Source of the DNA: Aestuariibacter sp. GS-14
Lineage (GTDB): Bacteria; Pseudomonadota; Gammaproteobacteria; Enterobacterales; Alteromonadaceae
Assembly: GCF_006494365.1 (NCBI RefSeq)
Contig: NZ_VHIP01000017.1
Coordinates: forward strand, 38,989 to 102,988
Length of the DNA stretch: 64,000 nt
Direction of reading: 5' to 3'
Numbering within the stretch: the first letter of the stretch is position 1; each line of letters begins with the position of its first letter. Below the pieces are notes generated by a model. It ran no database searches, was not told where the DNA came from, and saw only the letters and a program-made list of their open reading frames with translations. Below, piece after piece: positions 34,257-42,649 of the stretch. The position numbers were made by a program, and so were the translations under genes.

Positions 34257-35549
34257 TTAGTGAAGCTTTAAACGCGGGCTCACCAGATTACTTACCTTGC
34301 GGGTTAGCAGAATCAGTGCGCCTTTCAGCCATCCATGCACGGCAAATAAATGCATGTTATACAACGAAATATAAACCATTTTAGCGAGCCGTCCTTCAAT
34401 AAACATACTGCTGTTCGACAGCTTGCCCATCAGGCTTCCCACGGTGGAATATTTGCTCAAATGCACCAACGAGCCGTAATCGGTGTACGTGTATTTTTGC
34501 AGCGGCTTATGCATAAACAGATTCACCAGATTTTTGGCTACCAGGCTTGCCATTTGATGAGCCGACTGGGCGCGTGGCGGTACCCATTTGCCGTTTTCCT
34601 GCAGGAATCCACAGCAATCGCCAATCGCAAAAATCTTGTTATCAACCGTACTTTGCAGTGCCGATGTCACCAGAATCTGATTGGCTTTATTCAGTTCAAA
34701 CAGTTTCAAATCGGCAATAAAATCAGGCACTTTCACACCTGCCGACCAAACCATTAAATCCGCCTCAATGAGCTTGTCTTCAGCAGTGATAAACCCTGCT
34801 TTTTCCACCCGGGCAACCCGCGTGCCTTCCAGCACATCAATCCCGAGTTTGGTGAGCGCTTTGCGCGCCGATGCTGCGATCCGCTCTGGTAAGGCAGGCA
34901 AAATGCGGGGGCCAGCTTCCAAAATAGATACTTTCAATCGTTCCGCAGACATCTCCGGCATACCATAGGCACGAGCCAGATTTGCCACATGGTGCAGTTG
35001 TGCAGCCAACTCTGTACCAGTAGCGCCAGCACCGACTATGGCAACGTGAATACGGTCTTTATTAGTGCCTTCCTGATTGATCTTAAGCAATTGATTTAAC
35101 AGGGCGCGATGGAAGCGCTCAGCTTGATTCAATGAATCCAGGCAATAGCAATGCTCGTCTACACCCAGGGTGCCAAAATCATTGGTTACACTGCCAAACG
35201 CCAGCACCAGATAGTCGTATTCAACGGTTCGCTCAGGCAGTATTTCCTCGCCATCGTCGTCGTATAATGGATCCAGATAGATACTTTGGTTTTTCTGATC
35301 AATAAAGCTCATGTTACCCAGCTGAAACTGGTAATGGTGCTGGGCTGCGTGCATGCGGTAGTCCACGCCGTCGGACGCTTTATTGATGATACCGGCCGCC
35401 ACTTCGTGCAGCAGAGGCTTCCACACGTGGGTGCGACTGCGATCCACCAGGATAACTTCTGCCAGCTTTTTCTTGCCGAGGGTTTTACTTAAACGGGTAA
35501 CGAGCTCAAGACCGCCCGCACCACCGCCAACCACAACGATTTTTTTCAT
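34257..35549 (-). CDS. ndh: Type II NADH dehydrogenase (NDH-2)
   Basis: A 430-residue FAD-dependent NAD(P)H:quinone oxidoreductase. The N-terminal FAD loop (KKIVVVGGGAGGLELVTRL), the NADH-binding loop (VAIVGAGATGTELAAQL, about residues 165-181) and FAIGDCCGFLQENGKW are intact, with a C-terminal membrane-binding amphipathic region. It feeds NADH electrons to ubiquinone without proton pumping. ATG at 35549 is chosen because the Rossmann loop starts there; the frame extends 16 codons upstream to 35597. Confidence 0.9.
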   Translation of the reverse strand: MKKIVVVGGGAGGLELVTRLSKTLGKKKLAEVILVDRSRTHVWKPLLHEVAAGIINKASDGVDYRMHAAQHHYQFQLGNMSFIDQKNQSIYLDPLYDDDGEEILPERTVEYDYLVLAFGSVTNDFGTLGVDEHCYCLDSLNQAERFHRALLNQLLKINQEGTNKDRIHVAIVGAGATGTELAAQLHHVANLARAYGMPEMSAERLKVSILEAGPRILPALPERIAASARKALTKLGIDVLEGTRVARVEKAGFITAEDKLIEADLMVWSAGVKVPDFIADLKLFELNKANQILVTSALQSTVDNKIFAIGDCCGFLQENGKWVPPRAQSAHQMASLVAKNLVNLFMHKPLQKYTYTDYGSLVHLSKYSTVGSLMGKLSNSSMFIEGRLAKMVYISLYNMHLFAVHGWLKGALILLTRKVSNLVSPRLKLH

Positions 35550-35960
35550 AACAGACCTATTAATAAATGTGAATTGGTCTGCACAGACGTTCTGCACAGC
35601 TCAATCGACACTCATAAATCAGCAAGATTCGGTGGCGATGAAACCATAATATGTTAACAAACTCGGTAAATACCAGAGGCCATCACATGACATTTTGGGT
35701 GCTCAGAATAGCACTTTTCAGTCAGGTAAAAACCCACCTCTTTATCCAGCACTTTAGTAGTACACCTTTAGACCAGCATTCATTGACGACTAAAGTGTGA
35801 CGCAAAAGGCTCCTTTGTGGAGTACTCAATTTACCCCGCCTAAACAATACTCATTCCAAAGAGTGGCGGCAATGAATCGCTACCGTTTGATGAGAGTGGC
35901 AGTGGGATCGAAATAAGTGTTACTCCGCGCAAAATCTAAAAAATATAACGAGGGTTACAC
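35550..35960. promoter_or_regulatory. Regulatory gap upstream of the porin/exaC pair
   Basis: These 411 bases between divergent ndh and porin genes contain no supported frame. A 9-bp inverted repeat CACTTTAGT (35750-35758) / ACTAAAGTG (35789-35797) lies about 160-210 bases before the porin ATG, and the AGTAGTACACC motif starts inside its left arm at 35756. Confidence 0.5.
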
Positions 35961-37121
35961 ATGAAAAATATGAAATTTGCGTATAAACCACTATCCATTG
36001 CCTGTCTTACTCTTGCAGCGGCTTCAGCGAATGGTGCAGTGACCATTTATGACGATGCAGAGGTAGCAACCGTGTCAGTAGACGCGTCTTTTAACACATT
36101 TTACGTTAATTCTTCGATTGATGGCGGCCCGAATGGCGACCGCGAACAATCACGCGTAAAAATGGGCTTTTTGCCAAACTGGCTGGGTATGAGCTTCAGC
36201 AAACAGGTTGGCGACGTAAAAGTAGGCGGTCGTTCTTCGTTTTGGGTAACCATTAACGACAGCAACAGCGGTGTAACCAGCACAGGTATCGACGTGCGTC
36301 AGTTCTACGCAACTATCGATGCTGACTGGGGTCAGGTGTTACTTGGCAAAGACTTTACACTGTTCAATCGCAGCAACATCTTTCTTGACGAAATTCTGCT
36401 TGGTTACGGCAACGTGAATGACACCCTGGGACTGGTTGATGGTCAGGGCGTGTCGTTCGGTAACATCGGATCGGGTTACACCTATCCCTTCCCGGCATCC
36501 CAGATTCGTTATACCTCTCCAACTTTCGCCGGCGGTCTGAAAGTCGCAGTAGCGATGATCGATCCATCACCAGTAAACGGTGCCGCCGACCGCGAAGAGT
36601 CTGTTCCACGCATTGAAGGCGAAGTGACCTACAGCAGAGAGTTTGACGGTGGTTCTGTTACCGCATGGGCAGGTTTCCTGAATCAGTCTTCAGAATCGTC
36701 TATGGGCGATGTTGACTCCACTGGTACCTCTTACGGCGTAAAAGTGGGCTTCGGCGGCTTCTCATTGCATGCATCAGGCTACAGCGGCGAAGGCATTGGC
36801 ATTTTACTTGGCCCAACAGAAGCAGCGTTAGGCCTGGCTCAGGTCACCATGTACGACACCGATTACAACGAGCTGGACAGCCAGGGTTACCTGTTACAAG
36901 CCTCCTACAAGCTGGACGCTAACCGCTTTGTACTGTCGTACGGCGAAAACGAAATTGAAAACGCTGACTACATTGGTCACGAAGGCATGCAAGCCGCGTG
37001 GTTCCACTCGTACAACAGCAACGTAACGTTTGCGGTTGAGTACTCAACCAGTGAATTCAGCGGCATTTTGGGTGAAGAAAAAGCAGACACCCTGGCAGTA
37101 GGTGCCATTGTTAACTTTTAA
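35961..37121 (+). CDS. Outer-membrane porin
   Basis: A 386-residue beta-barrel porin. A signal peptide ends near SANGA-VTIY. The mature part has many alternating amphipathic strands, a GKDFTLFNRSNIFLDE region resembling the constriction loop of trimeric porins, and a terminal Phe (AVGAIVNF), the outer-membrane assembly signal. It sits directly upstream of exaC, so it may admit alcohols or other island substrates; that link is inferred from position. GAGG precedes the ATG. Confidence 0.85.
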   Translation: MKNMKFAYKPLSIACLTLAAASANGAVTIYDDAEVATVSVDASFNTFYVNSSIDGGPNGDREQSRVKMGFLPNWLGMSFSKQVGDVKVGGRSSFWVTINDSNSGVTSTGIDVRQFYATIDADWGQVLLGKDFTLFNRSNIFLDEILLGYGNVNDTLGLVDGQGVSFGNIGSGYTYPFPASQIRYTSPTFAGGLKVAVAMIDPSPVNGAADREESVPRIEGEVTYSREFDGGSVTAWAGFLNQSSESSMGDVDSTGTSYGVKVGFGGFSLHASGYSGEGIGILLGPTEAALGLAQVTMYDTDYNELDSQGYLLQASYKLDANRFVLSYGENEIENADYIGHEGMQAAWFHSYNSNVTFAVEYSTSEFSGILGEEKADTLAVGAIVNF

Positions 37122-37196
37122 AGCTGTTTGATTGCCAGAAAACAGCTTTGCATTACGGCCGTCGATGCCGTTGCAGGAGGTAAAACGCCTCCTGCG
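37121..37196 (+). terminator. Two consecutive hairpins between porin and exaC
   Basis: The first, AAAGCTGTTT/AAACAGCTTT (37121-37150), starts on the porin stop codon. The second, GCAGGAGG/CCTCCTGC (37174-37196), lies 51 bases before the exaC start. Neither has a clear T-run, so they may tune relative expression rather than stop transcription. Confidence 0.5.
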
Positions 37197-37246
37197 CAAT
37201 CGACAAACTGGCAACGCTTTTATAATTGATTACCGGAGTAAGCAAC

Positions 37247-38764
37247 ATGATCTATGCAGCACCTGGAACAGAGAACTCTGTCGTTACATTTAAACCACGT
37301 TATGGCAATTACATTGGCGGTGACTGGGTAGCACCTGTTAAAGGCCAATATTTCAGCAACGTATCACCTGTTAACAACGAAGTATTTTGTGAAATTCCTC
37401 GTTCTACAGCAGAAGACATTGAGCTGGCGATGGACGCCGCTCACAAAGCCAAAGCAGCCTGGGGCAAGACTTCCGTAGCAGCACGCTCGAACATCCTGCT
37501 GAAAATCGCCGATCGCATCGAAGCAAACCTCGAAAAGCTGGCAGTAGCCGAAACCTGGGATAACGGCAAAGCAGTGCGTGAAACCCTGAATGCTGACATT
37601 CCGCTGGCGGCCGATCACTTCCGCTACTTCGCGGGCTGTGTACGTGCACAAGAAGGTTCAATCGGCGAAATTGATGAAAACACTATCGCGTATCACTTCC
37701 ATGAGCCGCTGGGTGTAGTGGGTCAAATCATTCCCTGGAACTTCCCACTGCTGATGGCAGCGTGGAAACTGGCCCCCGCTCTGGCAGCCGGTAACTGTGT
37801 TGTATTAAAGCCAGCTGAACAAACACCTGCGTCAATTCTGGTGTTAATGGAAATCATTGGCGACCTGCTGCCACCGGGCGTACTGAACGTAGTAAACGGT
37901 TACGGTAAAGAAGCGGGTCAGGCACTGGCTACCAGCAAGCGCATTGCGAAAATTGCGTTCACAGGATCAACACCAGTAGGTTCACACATTCTGAAATGTG
38001 CTGCAGAGAATATCATTCCTTCAACTGTAGAACTGGGTGGTAAGTCTCCTAACATTTACTTCAGCGACGTAATGAAGCACGAAGACGAGTTCCTGAGCAA
38101 GTGTGTTGAAGGTACCGTATTAGCCTTCTTCAACCAGGGTGAAGTATGTACGTGTCCGTCACGCGCGCTGATCCAGGAAGATATGTACGACGACTTTATT
38201 TCTCTGGTTATTGCCCGTACTCAGCAAATCAAACGCGGCAACCCACTGGATACCGACACTCAGGTTGGTGCGCAGGCATCTGCTGAGCAGTACGACAAGA
38301 TCCTGGGCTACCTGGAAATTGGTAAGAAAGAAGGTGCAGAAGTATTAATCGGCGGTGGCCCTGCTCACGTAGAAGGCTTCAGCAACGGCTTCTATGTACA
38401 ACCAACACTGCTGAAAGGCACGAACGACATGCGTGTATTCCAGGAAGAAATCTTCGGCCCGGTTGTAGGTGTAACCACCTTTAAAACCGAAGCAGAAGCG
38501 CTGGCCATCGCCAACAACACCGAATTCGGTTTAGGTGCGGGTGTATGGACACGTGATACTAACCTTGCCTACCGTATGGGTCGCGGCATTGAAGCGGGTC
38601 GTGTGTGGATGAACTGCTACCACGCTTACCCGGCTCACGCGGCATTCGGTGGATATAAGAAATCAGGGGTGGGCCGTGAGACCCACAAGATGATGCTAGA
38701 CCACTATCAGCAAACCAAAAACCTGCTGACAAGCTACGACATCAACCCTCTGGGCTTTTTCTAA
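37247..38764 (+). CDS. exaC: NAD-dependent aldehyde dehydrogenase ExaC
   Basis: A 505-residue ALDH that oxidises aldehydes (acetaldehyde after ethanol oxidation) with NAD+. Catalytic Glu262 ([10 protein letters not shown]) and Cys301 ([15 protein letters not shown], with Cys303 two residues on) are present, as is [13 protein letters not shown] for the cofactor. The start MIYAAPGT and the C-terminus [10 protein letters not shown] match ExaC of Pseudomonas aeruginosa as I recall it. ATG at 37247 has CGGAG upstream; the frame also extends to a TTG at 37226. It serves the next step after the quinoprotein in this island. Confidence 0.93.
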   Translation: MIYAAPGTENSVVTFKPRYGNYIGGDWVAPVKGQYFSNVSPVNNEVFCEIPRSTAEDIELAMDAAHKAKAAWGKTSVAARSNILLKIADRIEANLEKLAVAETWDNGKAVRETLNADIPLAADHFRYFAGCVRAQEGSIGEIDENTIAYHFHEPLGVVGQIIPWNFPLLMAAWKLAPALAAGNCVVLKPAEQTPASILVLMEIIGDLLPPGVLNVVNGYGKEAGQALATSKRIAKIAFTGSTPVGSHILKCAAENIIPSTVELGGKSPNIYFSDVMKHEDEFLSKCVEGTVLAFFNQGEVCTCPSRALIQEDMYDDFISLVIARTQQIKRGNPLDTDTQVGAQASAEQYDKILGYLEIGKKEGAEVLIGGGPAHVEGFSNGFYVQPTLLKGTNDMRVFQEEIFGPVVGVTTFKTEAEALAIANNTEFGLGAGVWTRDTNLAYRMGRGIEAGRVWMNCYHAYPAHAAFGGYKKSGVGRETHKMMLDHYQQTKNLLTSYDINPLGFF

Positions 38765-38795
38765 AAGCGTTGCCATTACTGGCGTAAGTAACGAT

Positions 38796-38820
38796 CTCCG
38801 CGTTCGCGCGGAGGTCTTTT
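38796..38820 (+). terminator. Intrinsic terminator after exaC
   Basis: CTCCGCG/CGCGGAG arms with a TTCG loop are followed by GTCTTTT. It separates exaC from the ABC importer operon. Confidence 0.85.
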
Positions 38821-38877
38821 CCTGCGTTAGCGAATCACCTGCAGATTCATGCTTACTTTGAGGTTAGAAGTGAACGT

Positions 38878-39870
38878 ATGAGAATCACTGTTCTTATCTC
38901 TTATTTGCTACTTTCTATACTGCTCCCTGCAGCACGGGCTGCTGATACACTGCCAGTATTGCGCGTTGGCGTACTCACTTACGGCACCCTTAACTGGGAA
39001 CTCGACATTGTCAGACAAGACACCCCCGAAGAGGTTGGTTACCAGCTTGAGCTGGTGACATTAGGTTCCCCGCAAGCGTTAACCATTGCCCTGCAAGGCG
39101 ATGCGGTAGACATGATTGTGGGAGACTGGCTCTGGGCCGCCCAGCAACACGTTAATCAACGAGAATTTTATTTTTATCCTTACTCAACTGCTGCGGGTAC
39201 GCTGGTAACAGCTTCCACACTGAGCAACCAGTCCGTTAGGGCTCTGGCAGGCAAAACCCTTGGTGTAGCTGGCGGCAAAGCCAATAAAAACTGGATCTTG
39301 TACCGCGCTTTTGCGTTGAAGCAATATCAGTTTGATATAGCCACCCAATCCCAAGTGAAGTTTGCAGCGCCCCCCATGCTCAATCAGCTTGTACAGCGCG
39401 GCGACATCGACGCAGTGCTTACGTTTTGGCACTACGCTGCCATGCTCGATAGCACCGCATTTACATCGCTGGTTACCATGCAAGAAGTACTTAGTAGCTT
39501 TGGTATACACAACGACATCCCGGTACTGGGTTGGCTGTTTAAGCGAGAGTGGGGAGATCAGCACAGTAGCCTGGTGAACGCCTTTTTAAGCCGTTCGTAC
39601 GCGATACGACAAACGCTGAATGATCAGGATGATGCATGGAAGAACATCAGTTCTTTTACCGAAAAATACCCTGCAGCGGCGCATAATGCGTTAATAAAGG
39701 CCTATCGGGAAGGCATACCTACCCAATGGGGGCCAGCAACCTGGCAGGATATGCAAACACTCTTTTCAGTCATTAAACAATATGACGATGAACAGGCACT
39801 CACCGGGCAATTGCACAGCATCCCCACATCGATATTTTGGCAAAACAACGTGTTAGCAACACATGAATAA
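38878..39870 (+). CDS. NMT1/SsuA-type ABC substrate-binding protein
   Basis: A 330-residue periplasmic binding protein of the nitrate/sulfonate/taurine class. A signal peptide ends near ARA-AD; then LPVLRVGVLTYGTLNWELDI, ALQGDAVDMIVGDWLWAAQ and LGVAGGKANKNWILYRAF show the two-lobed fold. It overlaps the permease gene by 8 bases and starts an apparent operon ending with the NosP/NahK genes. The ligand is unknown; its place between exaC and a quinoprotein-linked sensor kinase suggests a role in the alcohol oxidation island. Confidence 0.8.
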   Translation: MRITVLISYLLLSILLPAARAADTLPVLRVGVLTYGTLNWELDIVRQDTPEEVGYQLELVTLGSPQALTIALQGDAVDMIVGDWLWAAQQHVNQREFYFYPYSTAAGTLVTASTLSNQSVRALAGKTLGVAGGKANKNWILYRAFALKQYQFDIATQSQVKFAAPPMLNQLVQRGDIDAVLTFWHYAAMLDSTAFTSLVTMQEVLSSFGIHNDIPVLGWLFKREWGDQHSSLVNAFLSRSYAIRQTLNDQDDAWKNISSFTEKYPAAAHNALIKAYREGIPTQWGPATWQDMQTLFSVIKQYDDEQALTGQLHSIPTSIFWQNNVLATHE

Positions 39871-40618
39871 GGCAACCCAATCCTATGCTGCCTTTATTCG
39901 CGCCTGTTCACTCGTAGGGCTGGTGTTAATTTGGCAACTGGTGGTTGTAGCAATTGAACCCGACCTGCTGCCATCCCCCCTTACGGTACTCCAAAGCTTA
40001 TGGACACACATCGAATCGGGTGATCTGCCGCACCATTTAGCTGTTACCCTAAAGCGCATCGCCATCAGTTTTGCTATTGCCATGTTATTAGGCAGTGCGC
40101 TGGGCATGCTGATGGGGCGATATAAACACCTCGATTTATGGTTAGACAGCATAGTAACGCTCGCACTGAATATTCCGGCACTGGTAACCATCATTCTTTG
40201 TTTTATTTGGTTTGGGTTAAACGAGTTCGCCGCCCTTACCGCCGTGGTACTCAATAAAACACCGAACATTGCCATCACCTTGCGGGAAGGTACACGCGCT
40301 ATCGACGCCCGATTATTGGCCGTTGGAAGAGCATACCGTGTATCCAGGTTACACACGCTCACCCGCATTTATTTACCACAACTGTACCCGTATTTTTTAG
40401 CGGCAGCGCGCAGTGGTCTGGCACTGGTGTGGAAGATTGTGCTGGTTGTTGAGTTGCTCGGATGCAGCAGCGGAGTCGGGTTTCAGCTATCGCTGTTTTT
40501 CCAGTTTTTCGACATTACCAGTGTACTGGCCTATACGTTGGCATTTGCCTGTATTATTTTCGCAATAGAAGCAGCCATCCTGCGTCCCTGGGAGCGGAGG
40601 GTATTGCAATGGCGTTAG
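39863..40618 (+). CDS. ABC transporter permease (SsuC/TauC-like)
   Basis: A 251-residue inner-membrane permease with about six helices. The central region (LNIPALVTIILCFIWFGLNEF) is typical of TauC/SsuC permeases, and the EAA-like loop TLREGTRAIDARLLAVGRAY contacts the ATPase. It overlaps its neighbours on both sides (8 bases upstream, 10 bases downstream), so the three ABC genes are tightly coupled. Confidence 0.88.
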   Translation: MNKATQSYAAFIRACSLVGLVLIWQLVVVAIEPDLLPSPLTVLQSLWTHIESGDLPHHLAVTLKRIAISFAIAMLLGSALGMLMGRYKHLDLWLDSIVTLALNIPALVTIILCFIWFGLNEFAALTAVVLNKTPNIAITLREGTRAIDARLLAVGRAYRVSRLHTLTRIYLPQLYPYFLAAARSGLALVWKIVLVVELLGCSSGVGFQLSLFFQFFDITSVLAYTLAFACIIFAIEAAILRPWERRVLQWR

Positions 40619-41388
40619 TTTACAGAGCATGCATCGACAAAAAACACTACTTGAATTCTGAGTATTCTAATGAATATCAATCTCCGGTGATCAGCGAGTT
40701 TTCACTCACGATTGAGCCTGGTGAATTTGTAGCGCTGACCGGCCCGTCCGGAGCAGGAAAAAGTACGTTACTTAATATTATGGCAGGACTCGATACAGAC
40801 TATACGGGTTCAATCTGCTATGGCAACAATGCTCACACTGCGCGAGTAGCGCTGATGTTTCAAGAGCACCGCCTGATGCCTTGGTTAACACTGCAAGATA
40901 ACATTGCGTTGGTAGTGGAAGGCAAGCAAGCGGACCGTATTGAACGCGCCAGATACTGGTTAAACGAGGTGGGGCTGTCGGCCTATCAGCGCTATTATCC
41001 GAATGCCCTTTCCGGCGGCATGCTCAAGCGGGCCGCATTAGCGCGGGCATTTGCCTTTGAGCCCGACGTACTCTTACTCGACGAGCCATTCTCGTCTCTG
41101 GATATCCATACGGCAGCAGAAATAAAAGAACGTTTATTATTGTTATGGGAAAAGCAGTCCATTTCGGTGTTATTGGTTACTCATGATATCAACGAAGCAG
41201 TATCGCTAGCGGACAGAGTTGTGACTGTGAGTCATTCTCCCATGCGGGTTTTGCACAGCATCAGCATTTCTCAAAACCGGCCTCGCCAGCTGAATCACCC
41301 TGATATGTCGGCCATCGCAACGCAAGTGAGCACGTGGATATACGATCAGTCAAAACAAATGCCACCAAACCGGCAATCGGTGGGGTAA
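40609..41388 (+). CDS. ABC transporter ATPase (SsuB/TauB-like)
   Basis: A 259-residue ATPase. Walker A is TGPSGAGKSTLLNI (about residues 44-52), the signature is LSGGMLKRAALARAF, Walker B is VLLLDEPFSSLD and the switch His is in LLVTHDINEAV. ATG at 40609 has GGAGCGGAGGG 7 bases upstream and overlaps the permease stop by 10 bases. An in-frame extension to 40462 lies wholly inside the permease gene and is not family sequence. Confidence 0.9.
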   Translation: MALVYRACIDKKHYLNSEYSNEYQSPVISEFSLTIEPGEFVALTGPSGAGKSTLLNIMAGLDTDYTGSICYGNNAHTARVALMFQEHRLMPWLTLQDNIALVVEGKQADRIERARYWLNEVGLSAYQRYYPNALSGGMLKRAALARAFAFEPDVLLLDEPFSSLDIHTAAEIKERLLLLWEKQSISVLLVTHDINEAVSLADRVVTVSHSPMRVLHSISISQNRPRQLNHPDMSAIATQVSTWIYDQSKQMPPNRQSVG

Positions 41389-41455
41389 AAGCAACGTGCT
41401 GAACTTGTTAATCAATTGTGAAGCAGATAAAATCAAGCCTTGTCAGGGAGTTTTT

Positions 41456-42649
41456 ATGCTGTCTCAATCTATTCAACACGCTGTTTCCGAAAAGTACGCC
41501 CCCGCAGTGGCCAGGGCAGGCTCTGAAAGCCTCGATCCGGTGATTGCGGCAAAAGAAATCTATGCAGCGTTGTCGGGATGTGAAGCAACCTGTGTTGTAT
41601 TTTATTGCTGTACACGATATCCCCTTGAGCAGCTATCCAAAGAACTCAGTCGTTATTTTGGCAACATCACCGTGATTGGCTGCACATCCGCCGGTGAAAT
41701 TACGCCTCTGGGCTGCCGTAAACACTCCATCAGCGCCTTTGCACTCAGCAAGCAACATTTTGCGGTAGAAACCGCACTCATTGAAAACCTGGCCGCGTTT
41801 TCCAATGCGGATGCCGATAAACTGGTGAGCGGTATGCTTGAGCAACTCAAAGGTAAGGCCGTGTCTGAAGGTCCCATTGAGCAGCATTGTTTTGGGCTTA
41901 CCTTGCTGGATGGCTTATCGATCCGCGAAGAACTGGTAATTAACGCCCTTAATCTGAGTATGCAGGATATCCCACTGGTAGGCGGCTCGGCAGGTGACGA
42001 CCAACACTTTGTGGATACCCAGATATTTTATAACGGCCGTTTTTACAGCCATGCTGCCGTCTTCATGCTGGTTAACACTAATTGTCAGTTTGAGGTGTTC
42101 AGTTATCACCACCTCGCACCGGAAGAAGATAAGCTGGTAGTAACACAAACAGCGCCGGGTCAGCGCATTGTTGAGGAATTCAACGCCGAACCGGCGGCAT
42201 TGGAATATTGCAGAATCAATGGACTCAAACTGGAAGAACTCACTTCCGAAGTGTTTGCCATGAATCCGCTGGCGGTACAACTTGGCGATCAGCTGTACAT
42301 CCGCAGTATCCAGCAAGTTAACGATGATCTGAGCCTGACCTTTTTCTGTGCCATCGATGCCGGGATTGTACTTACCAGAATGCAATCGAGTGGCCTGCAC
42401 GCACATACCGCCATGGTGCTGAAGGAGCTGCAACAGCGCCTTGGTAACATCGATTTATTGATTGGTTTTGACTGTATTCACAGACGTGCTGAAATCGACA
42501 AGTTGGATTTGTGTGAGTCGATGTCGTCACTTTATCGCGATCACCACATGATTGGATTTAATACCTACGGCGAGCAAATTAACGGCTTACACCTGAATCA
42601 CACCTTTACCGGTGTAGCCATTGGAGCACCGCTGCGGAGCGCGTCTTGA
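41456..42649 (+). CDS. nosP: FIST-domain protein, NosP-like (putative NO/haem sensor)
   Basis: A 397-residue FIST_N/FIST_C protein. The N-domain shows VIGCTSAGEITPLG and the C-domain continues through LVGGSAGDDQHFVDTQIFYN to IGFDCIHRRAEID. In Pseudomonas aeruginosa a FIST protein, NosP, binds haem and nitric oxide and is encoded next to the hybrid kinase NahK; the same pairing occurs here, overlapping by 4 bases. ATG at 41456 has CAGGGAG 5 bases upstream; a GTG at 41396 would add 20 residues. NO binding is inferred from context, not shown by the sequence. Confidence 0.8.
   Translation: MLSQSIQHAVSEKYAPAVARAGSESLDPVIAAKEIYAALSGCEATCVVFYCCTRYPLEQLSKELSRYFGNITVIGCTSAGEITPLGCRKHSISAFALSKQHFAVETALIENLAAFSNADADKLVSGMLEQLKGKAVSEGPIEQHCFGLTLLDGLSIREELVINALNLSMQDIPLVGGSAGDDQHFVDTQIFYNGRFYSHAAVFMLVNTNCQFEVFSYHHLAPEEDKLVVTQTAPGQRIVEEFNAEPAALEYCRINGLKLEELTSEVFAMNPLAVQLGDQLYIRSIQQVNDDLSLTFFCAIDAGIVLTRMQSSGLHAHTAMVLKELQQRLGNIDLLIGFDCIHRRAEIDKLDLCESMSSLYRDHHMIGFNTYGEQINGLHLNHTFTGVAIGAPLRSAS

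Noticed and set aside
41396-41455. N-terminal extension of the FIST protein from GTG
   Set aside because: The ATG at 41456 has a well-placed CAGGGAG, and the 20 added residues have no family character.
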